DNA of 64,000 nt from contig CAWATG010000011.1 in assembly GCA_963785035.1 (NCBI GenBank), forward strand, positions 248,001 through 312,000, read 5' to 3'. Source of the DNA: CAWATG01 sp963785035 (GTDB lineage Bacteria > Actinomycetota > Acidimicrobiia > IMCC26256 > CAWATG01). Each line of letters opens with the position of its first letter. Position 1 is the stretch's first letter. Both the position numbers and the translations under genes were made by a program. The notes under the pieces are model-generated. The model did no database searches. It was not told where the DNA came from and saw only the letters and a program-made list of their open reading frames with translations. Below, piece by piece: positions 47,576-57,189 of this stretch.

Positions 47576-48238
47576 ATGCCAATTGAACCGCCCATCACCA
47601 CCTGGCAGCTTCCCGGGCCCGAGAACGCCGACGAGCACGGCGTTGTCGGCATCGGCGCCGACCTCGAACCCGGCACGATCCTCGCCGGGTATCGCCGCGG
47701 GCTGTTTCCGATGCGGATCTCGCGAGGCGGTCCGTTGGCGTGGTGGTCACCGGATCCACGCGGGATCCTGCCGCTCCGCCGCTTGCGTGTGTCGAAGTCG
47801 TTGGCGCGGTCGAGCCGACGGTTTGAAATTCGCGTCGACACCGCATTCTCCGATGTGATCCGTGCGTGTGCTGACCCATCCCGTCCCGATGGCTGGATCG
47901 ATGCAACCTTCGTCGTGGCCTACGAGAAGCTGCACCGTCTCGGTTGGGCACATAGCGTCGAGACATGGAGCGCCGACGGCGAACTGGTCGGCGGTCTCTA
48001 CGGTGTGGCAATCGGTGGCTACTTCTCGGGGGAATCGATGTTCCACCACGCCACCGATGCATCCAAGGTGGCGTTGGTTGCGCTGGTCGAGCGTTTGAAG
48101 GCCGCCGGTTCGACCTTGCTCGACGTGCAATGGGCCACGAACCATCTCCGTGGTCTGGGTGTTGTCGAGATTCCGCGGGCCGACTATCTCGGGCAGCTCG
48201 CCGACGCGATAGCACTCCCGATCGATCCCTTCGCCTAA
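47576..48238 (+). CDS. aat: Leucyl/phenylalanyl-tRNA-protein transferase
   Basis: This 220-residue GNAT-like aminoacyl-tRNA-protein transferase moves Leu or Phe from tRNA to N-terminal Lys/Arg of proteins, marking them for ClpS/ClpAP degradation. The typical start is VVGIGADLEPGTILAGYRRG with GLFPM, followed by WWSPDPRGILPL, and the later FSGESMFHHATDASKVAL and LLDVQWATNHLRGLG blocks are diagnostic. The length is normal. It starts seven bases after the hydrolase stop. Confidence 0.94.
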   Translation: MPIEPPITTWQLPGPENADEHGVVGIGADLEPGTILAGYRRGLFPMRISRGGPLAWWSPDPRGILPLRRLRVSKSLARSSRRFEIRVDTAFSDVIRACADPSRPDGWIDATFVVAYEKLHRLGWAHSVETWSADGELVGGLYGVAIGGYFSGESMFHHATDASKVALVALVERLKAAGSTLLDVQWATNHLRGLGVVEIPRADYLGQLADAIALPIDPFA

Positions 48239-48286
48239 GGGCGTTCCGCTCCGCAAGCTCGGCGATGCGGCGGGTAGGTTGGGCAG

Positions 48287-48637
48287 ATGGCCGACGTGCA
48301 GATCTTCCACAATCCAGCGTGTTCGAAATCGCGTGGCGCCGTTGAGATCCTGCGTGAGGACGGTATCGACGCGGAGGTGATCGAGTATCTCCGACACCCA
48401 CTGGACCGTCCGACGATTGAGCGCATACTGGGTCTCCTCGGCGGCGACGCGGGCGAACTGGTCCGCAAGGACAAGCGATTCGCCGAACTCTCCTTGAATG
48501 CCGCCGACTACACAACGGCCGATGCCGTCGCGGATTTGCTCATGGCGCACCCCGAGCTGATGCAGCGTCCCGTTATCGTGCGCGGTGAGCATGCGGTGAT
48601 TGCCCGGCCGTCGGAGTTGGTACGAACGCTGTTCTGA
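48287..48637 (+). CDS. ArsC/Spx-family thioredoxin-fold reductase
   Basis: This 116-residue protein has the glutaredoxin-type arsenate reductase fold: the active Cys in IFHNPACSKSRGAVEILRE near the N-terminus and the later block LMQRPVIVRGEHAVIARP with the cis-Pro. The length equals ArsC. Either arsenate reduction with glutathione-like thiols or an Spx-like role is possible; no arsenite exporter or regulator is nearby, so a resistance role is not certain. It lies between aat and the F420 oxidoreductase gene in the same direction. Confidence 0.88.
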   Translation: MADVQIFHNPACSKSRGAVEILREDGIDAEVIEYLRHPLDRPTIERILGLLGGDAGELVRKDKRFAELSLNAADYTTADAVADLLMAHPELMQRPVIVRGEHAVIARPSELVRTLF

Positions 48638-48650
48638 GGTTCTGCGGATC

Positions 48651-49676
48651 ATGAAACTCGGGCTGATGATCGGGTACTGGGGCGCTGCGCCACCGCAGGG
48701 TGTTCCGACGTTGCTGGCAGAGGCGGAGCAGCTCGGCTACACCTCTGCCTGGACGGCCGAAGCGTATGGCTCCGACGCGCTGACGCCACTTGCGTGGTGG
48801 GGCGCGGCGACCTCGACCATCCAACTCGGGACGGCGATCGCGCAGATCTCGGCCCGGACGCCCGCCGCAATGGCGATGGCGGCAATCACGATGGACCATC
48901 TCACCGGCGGACGTTTCGTCCTCGGGCTCGGCGCGTCCGGTCCCCAGGTGGTCGAAGGTTGGTACGGGCAGCCCTACCCGCGTCCATTGGAGCGGACGCG
49001 TGAATACATCGAGATCATTCGGATGGTTCTGGCGCGAAATTCGCCCGTTGTGTACGAGGGTGTGCAGTACCCGTTGCCGTATCCCGGAGGCTCTGGCCTC
49101 GGGAAGCCGATGAGGTCGATCACCCATCCACTCCGTGAGGATCTGCCCATCTACCTTGCGGCGGAGGGACCGAAGAACGTCGCGCTTGCCGCTGAGATTG
49201 CGGACGGGTGGATCGCGATTTACTACTCACCAAAGGTTGACGACTTCTACCGTGACGCGCTGACCGAAGGTTTCAGTCGCCCGGGCGCCCGAAGGACCCC
49301 CGAGACGTTCGAGGTCGCTGCTTCGGTACCGGTGATCTTCCACGAAAGCGTTGAGGAGGCGGCGGATCTCCTGCGACCGATCATGGCCCTCTACATCGGG
49401 GGGATGGGGGCGCGTGAGGTCAATTTCCATGCGAACGTCTACGCGCGCATGGGCTACGAGAGCGAGGTCCGTGCGATTCAGGACCTGTACTTGCAGGGGA
49501 AGAAGGACGAGGCCGCCGCGCTCGTACCGTTGTCGCTCATTACCGAGACGGCGCTGATCGGCCCGGCCGAGCGCGTGCGCGACGAACTCGCTCGGTGGGA
49601 GGAATCGGTGGTCACGCAGCTGCTCATTTCCGGCGACGCAGCGACATTGCGGACGATGGCCGAAATGTGTCTCTGA
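48651..49676 (+). CDS. LLM-class F420-dependent oxidoreductase
   Basis: 341 residues from ATG 48651 (MKLGLMIGYWGAAPPQGVPT). This is a luciferase-like TIM barrel of the F420 family: AEQLGYTSAWTAEAYGSDAL, IQLGTAIAQISARTPAAMAM, TGGRFVLGLGASGPQV and VEGWYGQPYPRPLERTREY are the standard family blocks. Such enzymes use deazaflavin F420 to oxidise alcohols or reduce nitro/alkene groups. The presence of one indicates an organism that makes F420, which fits actinobacteria. It ends the operon that starts at 46874. Confidence 0.9.
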   Translation: MKLGLMIGYWGAAPPQGVPTLLAEAEQLGYTSAWTAEAYGSDALTPLAWWGAATSTIQLGTAIAQISARTPAAMAMAAITMDHLTGGRFVLGLGASGPQVVEGWYGQPYPRPLERTREYIEIIRMVLARNSPVVYEGVQYPLPYPGGSGLGKPMRSITHPLREDLPIYLAAEGPKNVALAAEIADGWIAIYYSPKVDDFYRDALTEGFSRPGARRTPETFEVAASVPVIFHESVEEAADLLRPIMALYIGGMGAREVNFHANVYARMGYESEVRAIQDLYLQGKKDEAAALVPLSLITETALIGPAERVRDELARWEESVVTQLLISGDAATLRTMAEMCL

Positions 49677-49713
49677 TGGCCGAGCCCGCAACGTAAAGGG
49701 CGGCCGACGCGCG

Positions 49714-50734
49714 CTATTCGGGTCGCGAGGCCTGTGTCGGTCCCGGCGCGTCGATCACGACGACCGGCGGGCCGTCTGCAGCGGTCGTCGGGGTAGGAGC
49801 CAATACGAACGGTTCAGGCGTCTGTGGTTGCGCGTCGGCGCCGGGATCGACGGTGGTAGTCGGGGTGCTGGGGGGCGAGACCGTCGGAGTTGTCGTCGAG
49901 GCATCTGGCGAAGCGAAAGGCGGGAGCTGCGGTCCGCGTTCGATCAACGTCGAGGGCGTTGTCGGCCCCGCATCCGGTGGTGCTGGAAGTGTCGTCGGGG
50001 CCGCCGCTGCGACGGTAGAGCCGGTTTCGCCGCGGGGCGTCTCGGGAGCGCCAGTGGTGCGCACGATCGCGGGAGGGCTTCTCGACGGAGCCGGCGTTGT
50101 TGTCGAGCGCCTGGAACCCGCCGAAGAGTCCGGCGCCGAGTGCGAGACCGGCGGCGGGGGTGAGGACGTGGCGACGAAGGATGATGCGACGAAGGCGCGT
50201 CGCTTCCTTTCGCGAAATGCCCATGAGATCGATGAGGCGTCGTTCGATCTCGCGCGGGGTGTTGCCGAGGATGTCGGCGAGGTTGTTGAGGTCGTCATCC
50301 CGAAGGTGCACCTGATCGTTCGGCTTCAACCCCCGCAGGGAATACAACAAATGGAGGTAGCGCTCGAGAATCTCACCGGGCTCGGTGATCGACTTCGGTA
50401 ATGGCTCGGTGTGATGGCCGACGCGGAGGGTCTCGGTGTCCCGGTCAATGGTGATACCCCGGCGTGCCGGAGCAAGCGACTCGAGACTCACTTGGTACAA
50501 GACCGCGAGCTTGGCGAGGTTGTCGTCGCCGACACCGACTTCGCCGTGTTCCCAAGCGGCAAGCAGCTGCTTGGGAAAGCCCGTCGCTCGAGCGACGGCA
50601 CGCGGCGAATAGCCCGCTTGGGTACGGGCTGCCCTCAACAGGGTGCCAACGCGGCGATACGGCAGGGTGGGCGAGCCCGGGTTGGGCGGCGGAGGTTCGA
50701 CGAGAGCTGGGTTCGGGTTCACGGCACCGTTCAT
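49714..50734 (-). CDS. HTH (XRE-type) single-pass membrane protein with Pro/Thr-rich tail (frame break)
   Basis: About 340 residues when mended. The N-terminus holds a Cro/CI-type HTH (LLRAARTQAGYSPRAVARAT; FPKQLLAAWEHGEVGVGDDN). A helical middle region (EILERYLHLLYSLRGLKPND; IERRLIDLMGISRKEATRLR) follows, then one hydrophobic stretch (LTPAAGLALGAGLFGGF). After a frame change near 50078 comes a Pro/Thr/Ala-rich tail that would be extracellular (AAAAPTTLPAPPDAGPTTPS). The layout is like RodZ or a membrane-bound regulator. The start is ATG 50734; an in-frame ATG at 50848 exists but lies close to the opposite gene. The function is inferred only from layout. Confidence 0.65.
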
Positions 50735-50919
50735 GACAGTGGTTTCATCGACAACATCCAGGCCCGAACTTGAGCAATTCGATACAAAAAGGTGCAGTTC
50801 CACTGTATTCGGTCGTCGGGGGTGGGATCCTGGCGACATATCGAGCAATCACTGCTCGCGATAGCGAGCGTGCGGTGCCGTCCTTGGGGGGTCGACGAGC
50901 GAGCGGGTAGGGTCGGCGG

Positions 50920-51438
50920 ATGGCCCTCTATGCCCTCGGCGACCAAGTCCCCAACGTGCACCCCGAAGCCTACGTTCATCCTGACGCCACCGTCATCGGC
51001 TCGGTCACCATCGGCGCCGAGTCCACAGTCTGGCCCAGAGCGGTACTCCGCGGCGACTACGGAACCATCGTGGTGGGTGAGCGGACATCCATCCAGGACG
51101 GAACGGTGATCCATGCGGTGCCCGAGCTGCCAACCCTGATCGGCGACGATTGCGTCATCGGCCACCTTGTGCACATGGAGGGTTGCACGATCGAGTCGGG
51201 CGCCTTGGTCGGTTCGAACTCCGTGGTGTTGCACCGGGCAGTCGTGCATTCGAACTCGCTCGTGGGCGCGAATGCCTTGGTGCCGAACGGCATGATCGTG
51301 CCGACGGGAGCCATGGCGCTCGGCGTGCCGGCCAAGGTTGTGCTCGACCGGGTGACGCCAGGGTTCGCCGCCGAATCGGTGGAGAGCTACGTGGCCAATG
51401 GCGCGCGCTACCGGGAGTTGTTGCGCCGGCTCGATTGA
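50920..51438 (+). CDS. Gamma-class carbonic anhydrase-like left-handed beta-helix protein
   Basis: This 172-residue protein consists of hexapeptide repeats (VHPDATVIGSVTIGAESTVW) with a C-terminal helix, and it forms trimers in the family. The metal-binding His are in TVIHAVPE and IGHLVHMEGC. YrdA/PaaY-type proteins share this pattern, so it may be a carbonic anhydrase, a ferripyochelin-binding-like protein or a CoA hydrolase helper. The start ATG at 50920 is the first in-frame start. Its 3' end overlaps the convergent metallopeptidase gene by 31 bases, possibly because that gene's C-terminus is mis-extended. Confidence 0.88.
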   Translation: MALYALGDQVPNVHPEAYVHPDATVIGSVTIGAESTVWPRAVLRGDYGTIVVGERTSIQDGTVIHAVPELPTLIGDDCVIGHLVHMEGCTIESGALVGSNSVVLHRAVVHSNSLVGANALVPNGMIVPTGAMALGVPAKVVLDRVTPGFAAESVESYVANGARYRELLRRLD

Positions 51439-52172
51439 GGGCCGAGTCGGCCTGCAGCGCGCAGCGGCTTCGCTGGATCCTCGATCGGACGAACGTCCCA
51501 GACGCTCGAAACGGCCACGAGTGTCGTCTCCTCACGCGTCGCAACGCGCAACGTCGACGCGCCGCGCTCATACCCGCAGAACTCGCCACGCACGATACGA
51601 ATGCTCTCGTGGGGATCTCTGGGACTGCCCTCGGAGATATAGAACGAAAAGGTCCGTTGCTTGCCGAGGCGAAGTCGTTCGTCCCAGCCGTATCGCCATC
51701 GTCGGTCTGGCCCCAGACGCGCTGGACGTGCAAGACGAACTTTCTGTTCGGCGTACGACTGCGCTAGGGCCTCACCGCGTTCGCTGCCGAGGAACTCGAA
51801 CGTCGCGTCCAGCATGATGCGCGCAAACGTGCGACCGTGGCATGGCAGGTCGTGGTCTTGGCGCATTGTCCAGTGTGTGAGTTCGTGGAGCACAACGGCC
51901 TTCGTCCGGTATCGCCGAGGCAGGGTGATGGTCGGACCGTCGGGGTCTTCGCGGTAAAAGGCCTGGCGCGCTCCGTGACCGGGCCGGAATCGCGGCATGC
52001 GCGCAGCGTCGTGATCAGGAAAGCGGTTGCGCCACCATTCGGCCTCCAGGACGCGGCGCGCATAGTTGGCGCAGGCGTCGAGACCGGGCAACGGGCTCGA
52101 CGGCATTGGTCCTTCGGCGAGGTACACCCGACTTCGTTGCGCATCGCGGGGATGTCTTCGTGCGGGCGACAT
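51408..52172 (-). CDS. Putative zinc metallopeptidase (TIGR04338-type)
   Basis: From ATG 52172 (MSPARRHPRDAQRSRVYLAE) this gives a 254-residue protein. The central LHELTHWTMRQDHDLPCHG has HELTH zinc ligands with a nearby Cys-His, and TFARIMLDATFEFLG follows. This matches the actinobacterial putative metallohydrolases known as TIGR04338. The open frame extends through the upstream repeat gene, but that part is a shadow of the repeats, so the start is set after them. The C-terminal 90 residues (RWRYGWDERLRLGKQRTFSF and onward) are not part of the core domain. No signal peptide is visible, so it is likely cytoplasmic; the substrate is unknown. Confidence 0.7.
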   Translation of the reverse strand: MSPARRHPRDAQRSRVYLAEGPMPSSPLPGLDACANYARRVLEAEWWRNRFPDHDAARMPRFRPGHGARQAFYREDPDGPTITLPRRYRTKAVVLHELTHWTMRQDHDLPCHGRTFARIMLDATFEFLGSERGEALAQSYAEQKVRLARPARLGPDRRWRYGWDERLRLGKQRTFSFYISEGSPRDPHESIRIVRGEFCGYERGASTLRVATREETTLVAVSSVWDVRPIEDPAKPLRAAGRLGPQSSRRNNSR

Positions 52173-52197
52173 CGTGGCGTGTGGCACGTACCCGAAA

Positions 52198-53628
52198 TTA
52201 GGCGATGGCGACGATGGGTTTGTTGAGTTTGGTTGCGCCGGTGGAGCCGTGGAAGGTGGCGTCTCCGAAGGAGAAGATGCCGCCGTCGGATGCGACGAGC
52301 CAGTAGCCGGCGCCTGTTGGGGTTGGGGCGATGGCGACGATGGGTTTGTTGAGTTTGGTTGCGCCGGTGGAGCCGTGGAAGGTGGCGTCTCCGAAGGAGA
52401 AGATGCCGCCGTCGGATGCGACGAGCCAGTATCCGGCGCCTGTTGGGGTTGGGGCGATGGCGACGATGGGTTTGTTGAGTTTGGTTGCGCCGGTGGAGCC
52501 GTGGAAGGTGGCGTCTCCGAAGGAGAAGATGCCGCCGTCGGATGCGACGAGCCAGTATCCGGCGCCTGTTGGGGTTGGGGCGATGGCGACGATGGGTTTG
52601 TTGAGTTTGGTTGCGCCGGTGGAGCCGTGGAAGGTGGCGTCTCCGAAGGAGAAGATGCCGCCGTCGGATGCGACGAGCCAGTAGCCGGCGCCTGTTGGGG
52701 TTGGGGCGATGGCGACGATGGGTTTGTTGAGTTTGGTTGCGCCGGTGGAGCCGTGGAAGGTGGCGTCTCCGAAGGAGAAGATGCCGCCGTCGGATGCGAC
52801 GAGCCAGTAGCCGCCGTTCGAGGGTGTCGCGGCTCCGCCGACGATGGGCTGGTTGAGCCTGGTGGAGCCCGTGGAGCCATGGAACAGCGAGCCGCCGTAG
52901 GAGAAGATGCCGCCGTCCGAGGCGACCAACCGGTAGCCGAGGCCACGCTCTGCGTCCGTGCCGCCCACGGCGACCTCGCGATAGTTGGCCGTGAGCGTCA
53001 TGGCCTTGGTGGGTGTCACCACGTGTGATGCCGTGCCGCCATCGGACCAGGAAGCGAACTCGTAATTGTGACCATTCACGGTGCGCGTGAAGGGGGCATT
53101 GACCGTAACCGGGGTGCCCAGGATCACATTGCGGGTGATCGCCGAGGCTTCGCCCACGGCTCCCGTCGTGCCGGTCGCGCTCACGGAACCCGTGCATTGC
53201 GCAGGTTCGCTCATGGACAGCGGCACGCTCGCCGGCGACGATCGGATGGTGAGCGCCGCGCGTGGGCAGAGCGCAACCGTTCTGGTGCCTTTGATGCCGG
53301 CACTACTCATCGCCGTCAGCGTCAACAACAATGAGAACGGCGCCTCGTGTTCGGGTACGACGAAAGCGCCGCTCGCACCGGCGCCGATACTGCCTCCGAA
53401 ATGGAGATGGCAGCTGTTGATCTGCGCGCAGTGATTGATGTCGAGCTTCCAGGACAGCTTGTCGGCCGGGACCAGCTGACCGTCGGCCTCAGTGGCGCTT
53501 CCGGCAAATGCAATGGTGTCGCCAGGCATGAAAATGGATGTGTCGTTCGGAGCTGTGATCGAGACCGCTGGTGCGCCCGAGGTCACGGGTACCGTCACGC
53601 TGTGCGTGGCGCCCAAGGTCGAGGTCAC
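52198..53628 (-). pseudogene. 5'-truncated secreted repeat protein (PKD-like remnant plus six repeat units)
   Basis: 476 residues are open from a GTG at 53628, but the frame has a stop (53641-53643) just five codons upstream and no signal peptide. The N-terminal part (VSITAPNDTSIFMPGDTIAF; CAQINSCHLHFGG; VPEHEAPFSLLLTLTAMSS) resembles the C-terminal PKD-like domain of secreted sugar (sorbosone/glucose) dehydrogenases. It is followed by a small domain ending YEFASWSDGGTASHVVTP and six 42-residue units. It therefore looks like the last part of a larger secreted protein whose front was lost. The divergent acyltransferase gene starts 57 bases away. A frameshift is less likely because no catalytic domain is found in any frame further upstream. 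Confidence 0.65.
52201..52938 (-). repeat. Six 42-residue repeat units, five almost identical
   Basis: The first unit begins GYRLVASDGG; the five that follow begin GYWLVASDGG. These five share a 126-base DNA unit, and units I compared differ by single synonymous bases (GGC versus GGA). Such homogeneity shows recent duplication or conversion. Confidence 0.92.
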
Positions 53629-53684
53629 CGTGGTCGTGAATCATCAACTCGGTGACCCCCGACGGGCCTTATTACACTGCGCCG

Positions 53685-54330
53685 ATGAAGCCCTTCTCGT
53701 CTTTTACCGACCGCGCCCGTGACAGGTTCGGCGACGCCATGCTTGCGGCGTGGGACAAGGGCTCGCGTCGCGCCACGATCGGCGCGCACAGCCGACGTGC
53801 CAGGGAGTTCGGTGCGTTCGGAGTTGGAAGCGCGATCTGTTTCCCGTTTGCCGCGCTCTTCGGCGAGCCACATATTCGGATCGGATCGGGCACGATCATC
53901 GGTCCGTACTCGAGCTTGTCGGCCGGAATAGCCCCTGGTCACATTCCTGAGCACAGCCCGATCGTCACGATCGGTGACCGGACCGTTATCGGAAAGGGAA
54001 GCGGCATCGTGGGCCATCTTTCCATCGAGATCGGTGACGACGTCTGGACGGGACATCACATCTATATCACCGATGCCAACCACGGATATGAAGACGTCGA
54101 TACGCCGATCGGACTGCAGTTCGGTGCGTCGAAGCCCGTCTCGATCGGCTCGAACTCGTGGCTCGGTCACGGTGCGGTCGTCCTGGCCGGCGCGACAATC
54201 GGCAGACATGTTGTGATCGGAGCGGGTGCGGTTGTGACGGGAGCGATTCCCGACCGATGCGTCGCAGTGGGCAATCCTGCGCGTGTCGGTGCGAACGTAT
54301 GTCGATGGCGAGGGTTGGCAACGCGTCTGA
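53685..54330 (+). CDS. Hexapeptide-repeat acyltransferase (frame break near C-terminus)
   Basis: About 215 residues when repaired. It is a left-handed beta-helix acyltransferase of the NodL/maltose O-acetyltransferase type: IRIGSGTIIGPYSSLSAG, TVIGKGSGIVGHLSIEIGDD, VWTGHHIYITDANHGYEDVD with the catalytic-type His, and VVIGAGAVVTGAIPDRCVAV. The frame breaks near 54288. Moving to the next frame gives VRTYVDGEGWQRV and a stop at 54328-54330, a normal ending, whereas the other frame continues as improbable sequence to 54548. The start is ATG 53685. It likely acetylates a surface sugar; the neighbours give no more detail. Confidence 0.8.
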
Positions 54331-54539
54331 GGTTCCTGTCGTGCGAACGTGACGTGGTCAGAGATTCCCGAACGCGCCGGCAGGTTGGGCTTACGCCTTC
54401 CACGAACGCTTTGTGTGTGAGGCCGAAATGTGAGCCTGCGGCAACAGGTCTGGGGAACCCGGCGACGAACTTTGCTCGCTTGCGTCCCTGGCCGCTGAGA
54501 GGCGTCGCTGATTTGCGCTCGATCGTGTTGTGTCGACCG

Positions 54540-55436
54540 GTGAACTGATCGGAGGAGACCCGCATCTGCCGTTCGACCGCAGAGCGGGTCCAGCGCGCGG
54601 CGAAGTACTGCGTTGCGAAACCGGTGACATGCGAGCGTTGCGGCGGGCCACACGAGGGGAGCACCGGTGCCTGCGACGACCGCTCCGGCGATTTCGCCGG
54701 GGTCACCGAATTCGGGCAGGACGAATCGAGGAAGGATTGCGGTCATGACGACCGCGATCCCACCGAAGCCGAACATCCATCGGCCAATCCGACCCACCGC
54801 CCATGGTCGGTGATCGTGGAATGCAACGGCCCCGCCGATGAGCAGGAGGGCGGCGAAGAGTCCCACGCCGGCGGCGGTTTCGATGAAACTCGTCGCCGAT
54901 GTGAGGTCCGGGAGATCGTCGGTGGGAATGGTCACCATGAGTGATCCGTCGGGGAGCCATAACCCGAACCGCTGATCCCGGCGCATGAGCGCTTCCTTGA
55001 CCGCACGGGTCAGGGGCGCCGAATCCAGAACGACTGGCGTTTCGATGTTGCCCTCGAACATCCGTCTCGAAACCTCGCCGATTCCTTGTTCGAAGGCGCG
55101 CTCGACCTCTGGATCCTCGAGCGCTTCGTTCGCCGCTGTTTCGAGTGTCGTTCGGTCAGTGAACGGCGCGCCGGCCTGTCGGGAGACAGCGTCGACGATG
55201 CGGTCTCGTACGGAGTCGCGTATGGCGCCGGATTCGAGCAACTCCGACGCACCGTCCTCGACACGCTGTGGATCGAGAGCGGTGACACGGATGGCCTGCG
55301 CCGCGAGTCCCGTTGTCGCCGCCAGAAGACCGAGGCTGAGAGCGATGCCGGCAAGGCGATGATGGCGCACGCCTTCAATGTCGGCCAAACGGCGTTCCGG
55401 CTGGAGTCCGGAGGTCATTTCGGGGGCTGAGCGCAC
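54540..55436 (-). CDS. Membrane protein of unknown function (3' end uncertain)
   Basis: The clear part runs from ATG 55436 (or 55418) to about 54650: a short polar start, a membrane segment (LAGIALSLGLLAATTGLAAQ), an extracellular region of about 120 residues with repeated acidic helices (RDSVRDRIVDAVSRQAGAPF; DPEVERAFEQGIGEVSRRMF), then two or three membrane segments (GVGLFAALLLIGGAVAF; WMFGFGGIAVVMTAILPRF). Near 54640 the frame seems to shift to one reading FATQYFAARWTRSAVERQM, a likely cytoplasmic tail. The stop cannot be placed with confidence, so 54540 is approximate. Similar actinobacterial membrane proteins have no known function. Confidence 0.55.
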
Positions 55437-55585
55437 TGCTTCTGGTGCTGTCGGTGCCTCGGGGCAGGGTGAACGGGAAGCGGTGGTGGGCGAGGATGTT
55501 TGCGTCCGCCTCCTTCAAGTGCAAGTCTGGCAGGCTGCAGACAAGGGCCATCGCCTCCGGGATGGCCCATGAATCGGGGGGAATT

Positions 55586-57033
55586 GTGCGACTACGAAGT
55601 TTGGTATCGGTAGCTGCCGCGTCGCGCTGCTCGGGGCTGCGTGCAGCCGTGACAGTGGCGAGAAGTCCGCGCCGGCGAGTGAGACGAGTTCAAGTTCGGC
55701 TTCGGCGACGAGTCGACTCGAAAATGGCGACTTCGGCGACATGAAGTCGGTCTGCGGGCCAAAGCCCGCCGACGTCGAGAACACTGCAAGCGATGTCGGT
55801 GTCACAGCCGATTCGATCCAGGTGGCAACCGTCGCGGACCCCGGTACGAGTTTTCGACCTGGTCTGAACCAGGAGTTCTTCGATACCGCCGAGGCATTCA
55901 CCAAGTGGTGCAACGGTCTCGGTGGGATCAACGGTCGCAAGATCGACCTCAAGCTCCGTGATGCGAAGGCCCTCGAATTCCAGAAGCGTATGGTCGAAGC
56001 GTGTCAAGAGAAGGACTTCATGTTGGTCGGCGGGGGCTCGGCGTTCGACGACACGGGTCAGATGGACCGCCTCTCGTGTGGTCTGCCGAACATCGCCGGC
56101 TTCATGGTGAGTGCCAACGCGTCGGGTGCCGACTTGGTGGTCAACCCGGTTCCGAACCCGCCGAACGCGGTCGCCGGTGGTGACTACTGGTATATCAAGG
56201 ACAAATTCCCGACAGCGATCACCAAGACGGCATCGATGACCGGTGCGCTACCGACACTCGTTGCGCAGATCAAAAAGGCTCGGAACGTCTCCAAGCAACT
56301 TGGCTACCAGGAGGTCTACACGAGCGAGTACAACCCCGCGGGTGAGACCACGTGGCGGCCGTTCGCAGAGGCGATCAAGGCCTCAGGGGCGAAAGGCCTG
56401 ATCTACATCGGTGAGGCGTCGAGCCTGGTAGGGATCATGAAGGCGATCCAGGAGATCGGCTACAAGCTCGACTGGGTACGAACCGACAGCAACAACTACG
56501 ACCAGATCCTGATGGACCAGGGCGGTACCGCCGTTGATGGTGTCGTCACGAACAACTCGATCTACCCGTTCCTCGACAGGGAGCAGGCCAAGAAGAACCC
56601 GGCAACGCAGGACTACATCGACCTGATCGAGAAGTACACCGACGGCGGAAAGATCGCGTCGTTGGGCGCGCAGGGCCTTTCGGGGTGGCTGCTTTTCGCC
56701 AAGTCGGTGAAGGAGTGTGGCAGTGATGTCACTCGCGACTGTGTGTTTGCAACGGCTTTGGACCACGAGGAGTGGACTGCGGGCGGCTTGCACGCAGCTC
56801 AGCTCGTGAAGGACAACATGCCGGGCCCGTGTGCAGCTATCACGGTCATCAAGGGCGGCAAGTTCGTCTTGGCCGACGACTACAAGCGCGACGAGGGCAT
56901 CTATCAGTGCGACGATAAGTATTCGATTGTCACCGATGGCGAACTGGCGGACATCCAACTTGCGGCGGGCGAGAAGTGCCAGAACCCCGCATTCAAGGAA
57001 GATCCCAAGCCGTCCAAGTGTGTGAAGCAGTAG
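55586..57033 (+). CDS. Liv-type ABC importer substrate-binding lipoprotein (frame break in signal)
   Basis: About 482 residues. GTG 55586 follows GGGGGA and begins MRLRSLVSVAAA. With a one-base shift near 55625 this runs into VALLGAACSRDSGEKSAP, a proper lipobox (LGAAC). A Ser/Ala-rich spacer follows and then the mature protein from MKSVCGPKPADVENTASDVG. The binding-protein fold (periplasmic-binding family 6) shows IQVATVADPGTSFRPGLNQE, GGINGRKIDLKLRDAK, KDFMLVGGGSAFDDTG and LKASGAKGLIYIGEAS-like segments. It is longer than LivJ and rich in Asp and Lys. It would capture an amino acid or related carboxylate for the importer that follows. Confidence 0.85.
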
Positions 57034-57064
57034 AACCTGACTAGATCGGTTCGGACCAGGCTGG

Positions 57065-57108
57065 CGCTGGGTTGGGCAACGGGGTCGTTTCCGTTACCCA
57101 ACCCAGCG
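57065..57108 (+). terminator. 18-bp hairpin between binding protein and permease
   Basis: The arms 57065-57082 and 57091-57108 pair over 18 positions (one G-T pair) around an eight-base loop; the core is CGCTGGGTTGGG against CCCAACCCAGCG. It starts 31 bases after the binding-protein stop. It could end most transcripts there, or protect the 3' end of the binding-protein mRNA so that this protein is made in excess over the permease. No T-run follows. Confidence 0.65.
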
Positions 57109-57189
57109 TCGCTCGGTGCACGCTAAGTCCACGCCAGCTCAGCGAACGGACGAACGTGAGCCTCGAGGGAGGCTCACGAGGGAGATTTC

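Noticed and set aside
52201..52938. Regular tandem repeats that could be taken for a CRISPR array
   Set aside because: The 126-base units have no unique spacers, are in frame and encode one repeat protein; the same pattern occurs in four other genes.
52066..53028. Long open frame on the plus strand with EGGVSEGEDAAVGCDEP repeats
   Set aside because: It is the complement of the GYWLVASDGG repeats. Similar shadow frames occur opposite the other arrays (for example 31130-31930 and 43175-43993).
53652..55436. Long minus-strand frame running from the membrane protein through the acyltransferase gene
   Set aside because: The part below about 54640 is Arg- and Asp-rich with no hydrophobic or domain pattern and covers a clear plus-strand acyltransferase; only the front part is kept as a gene.
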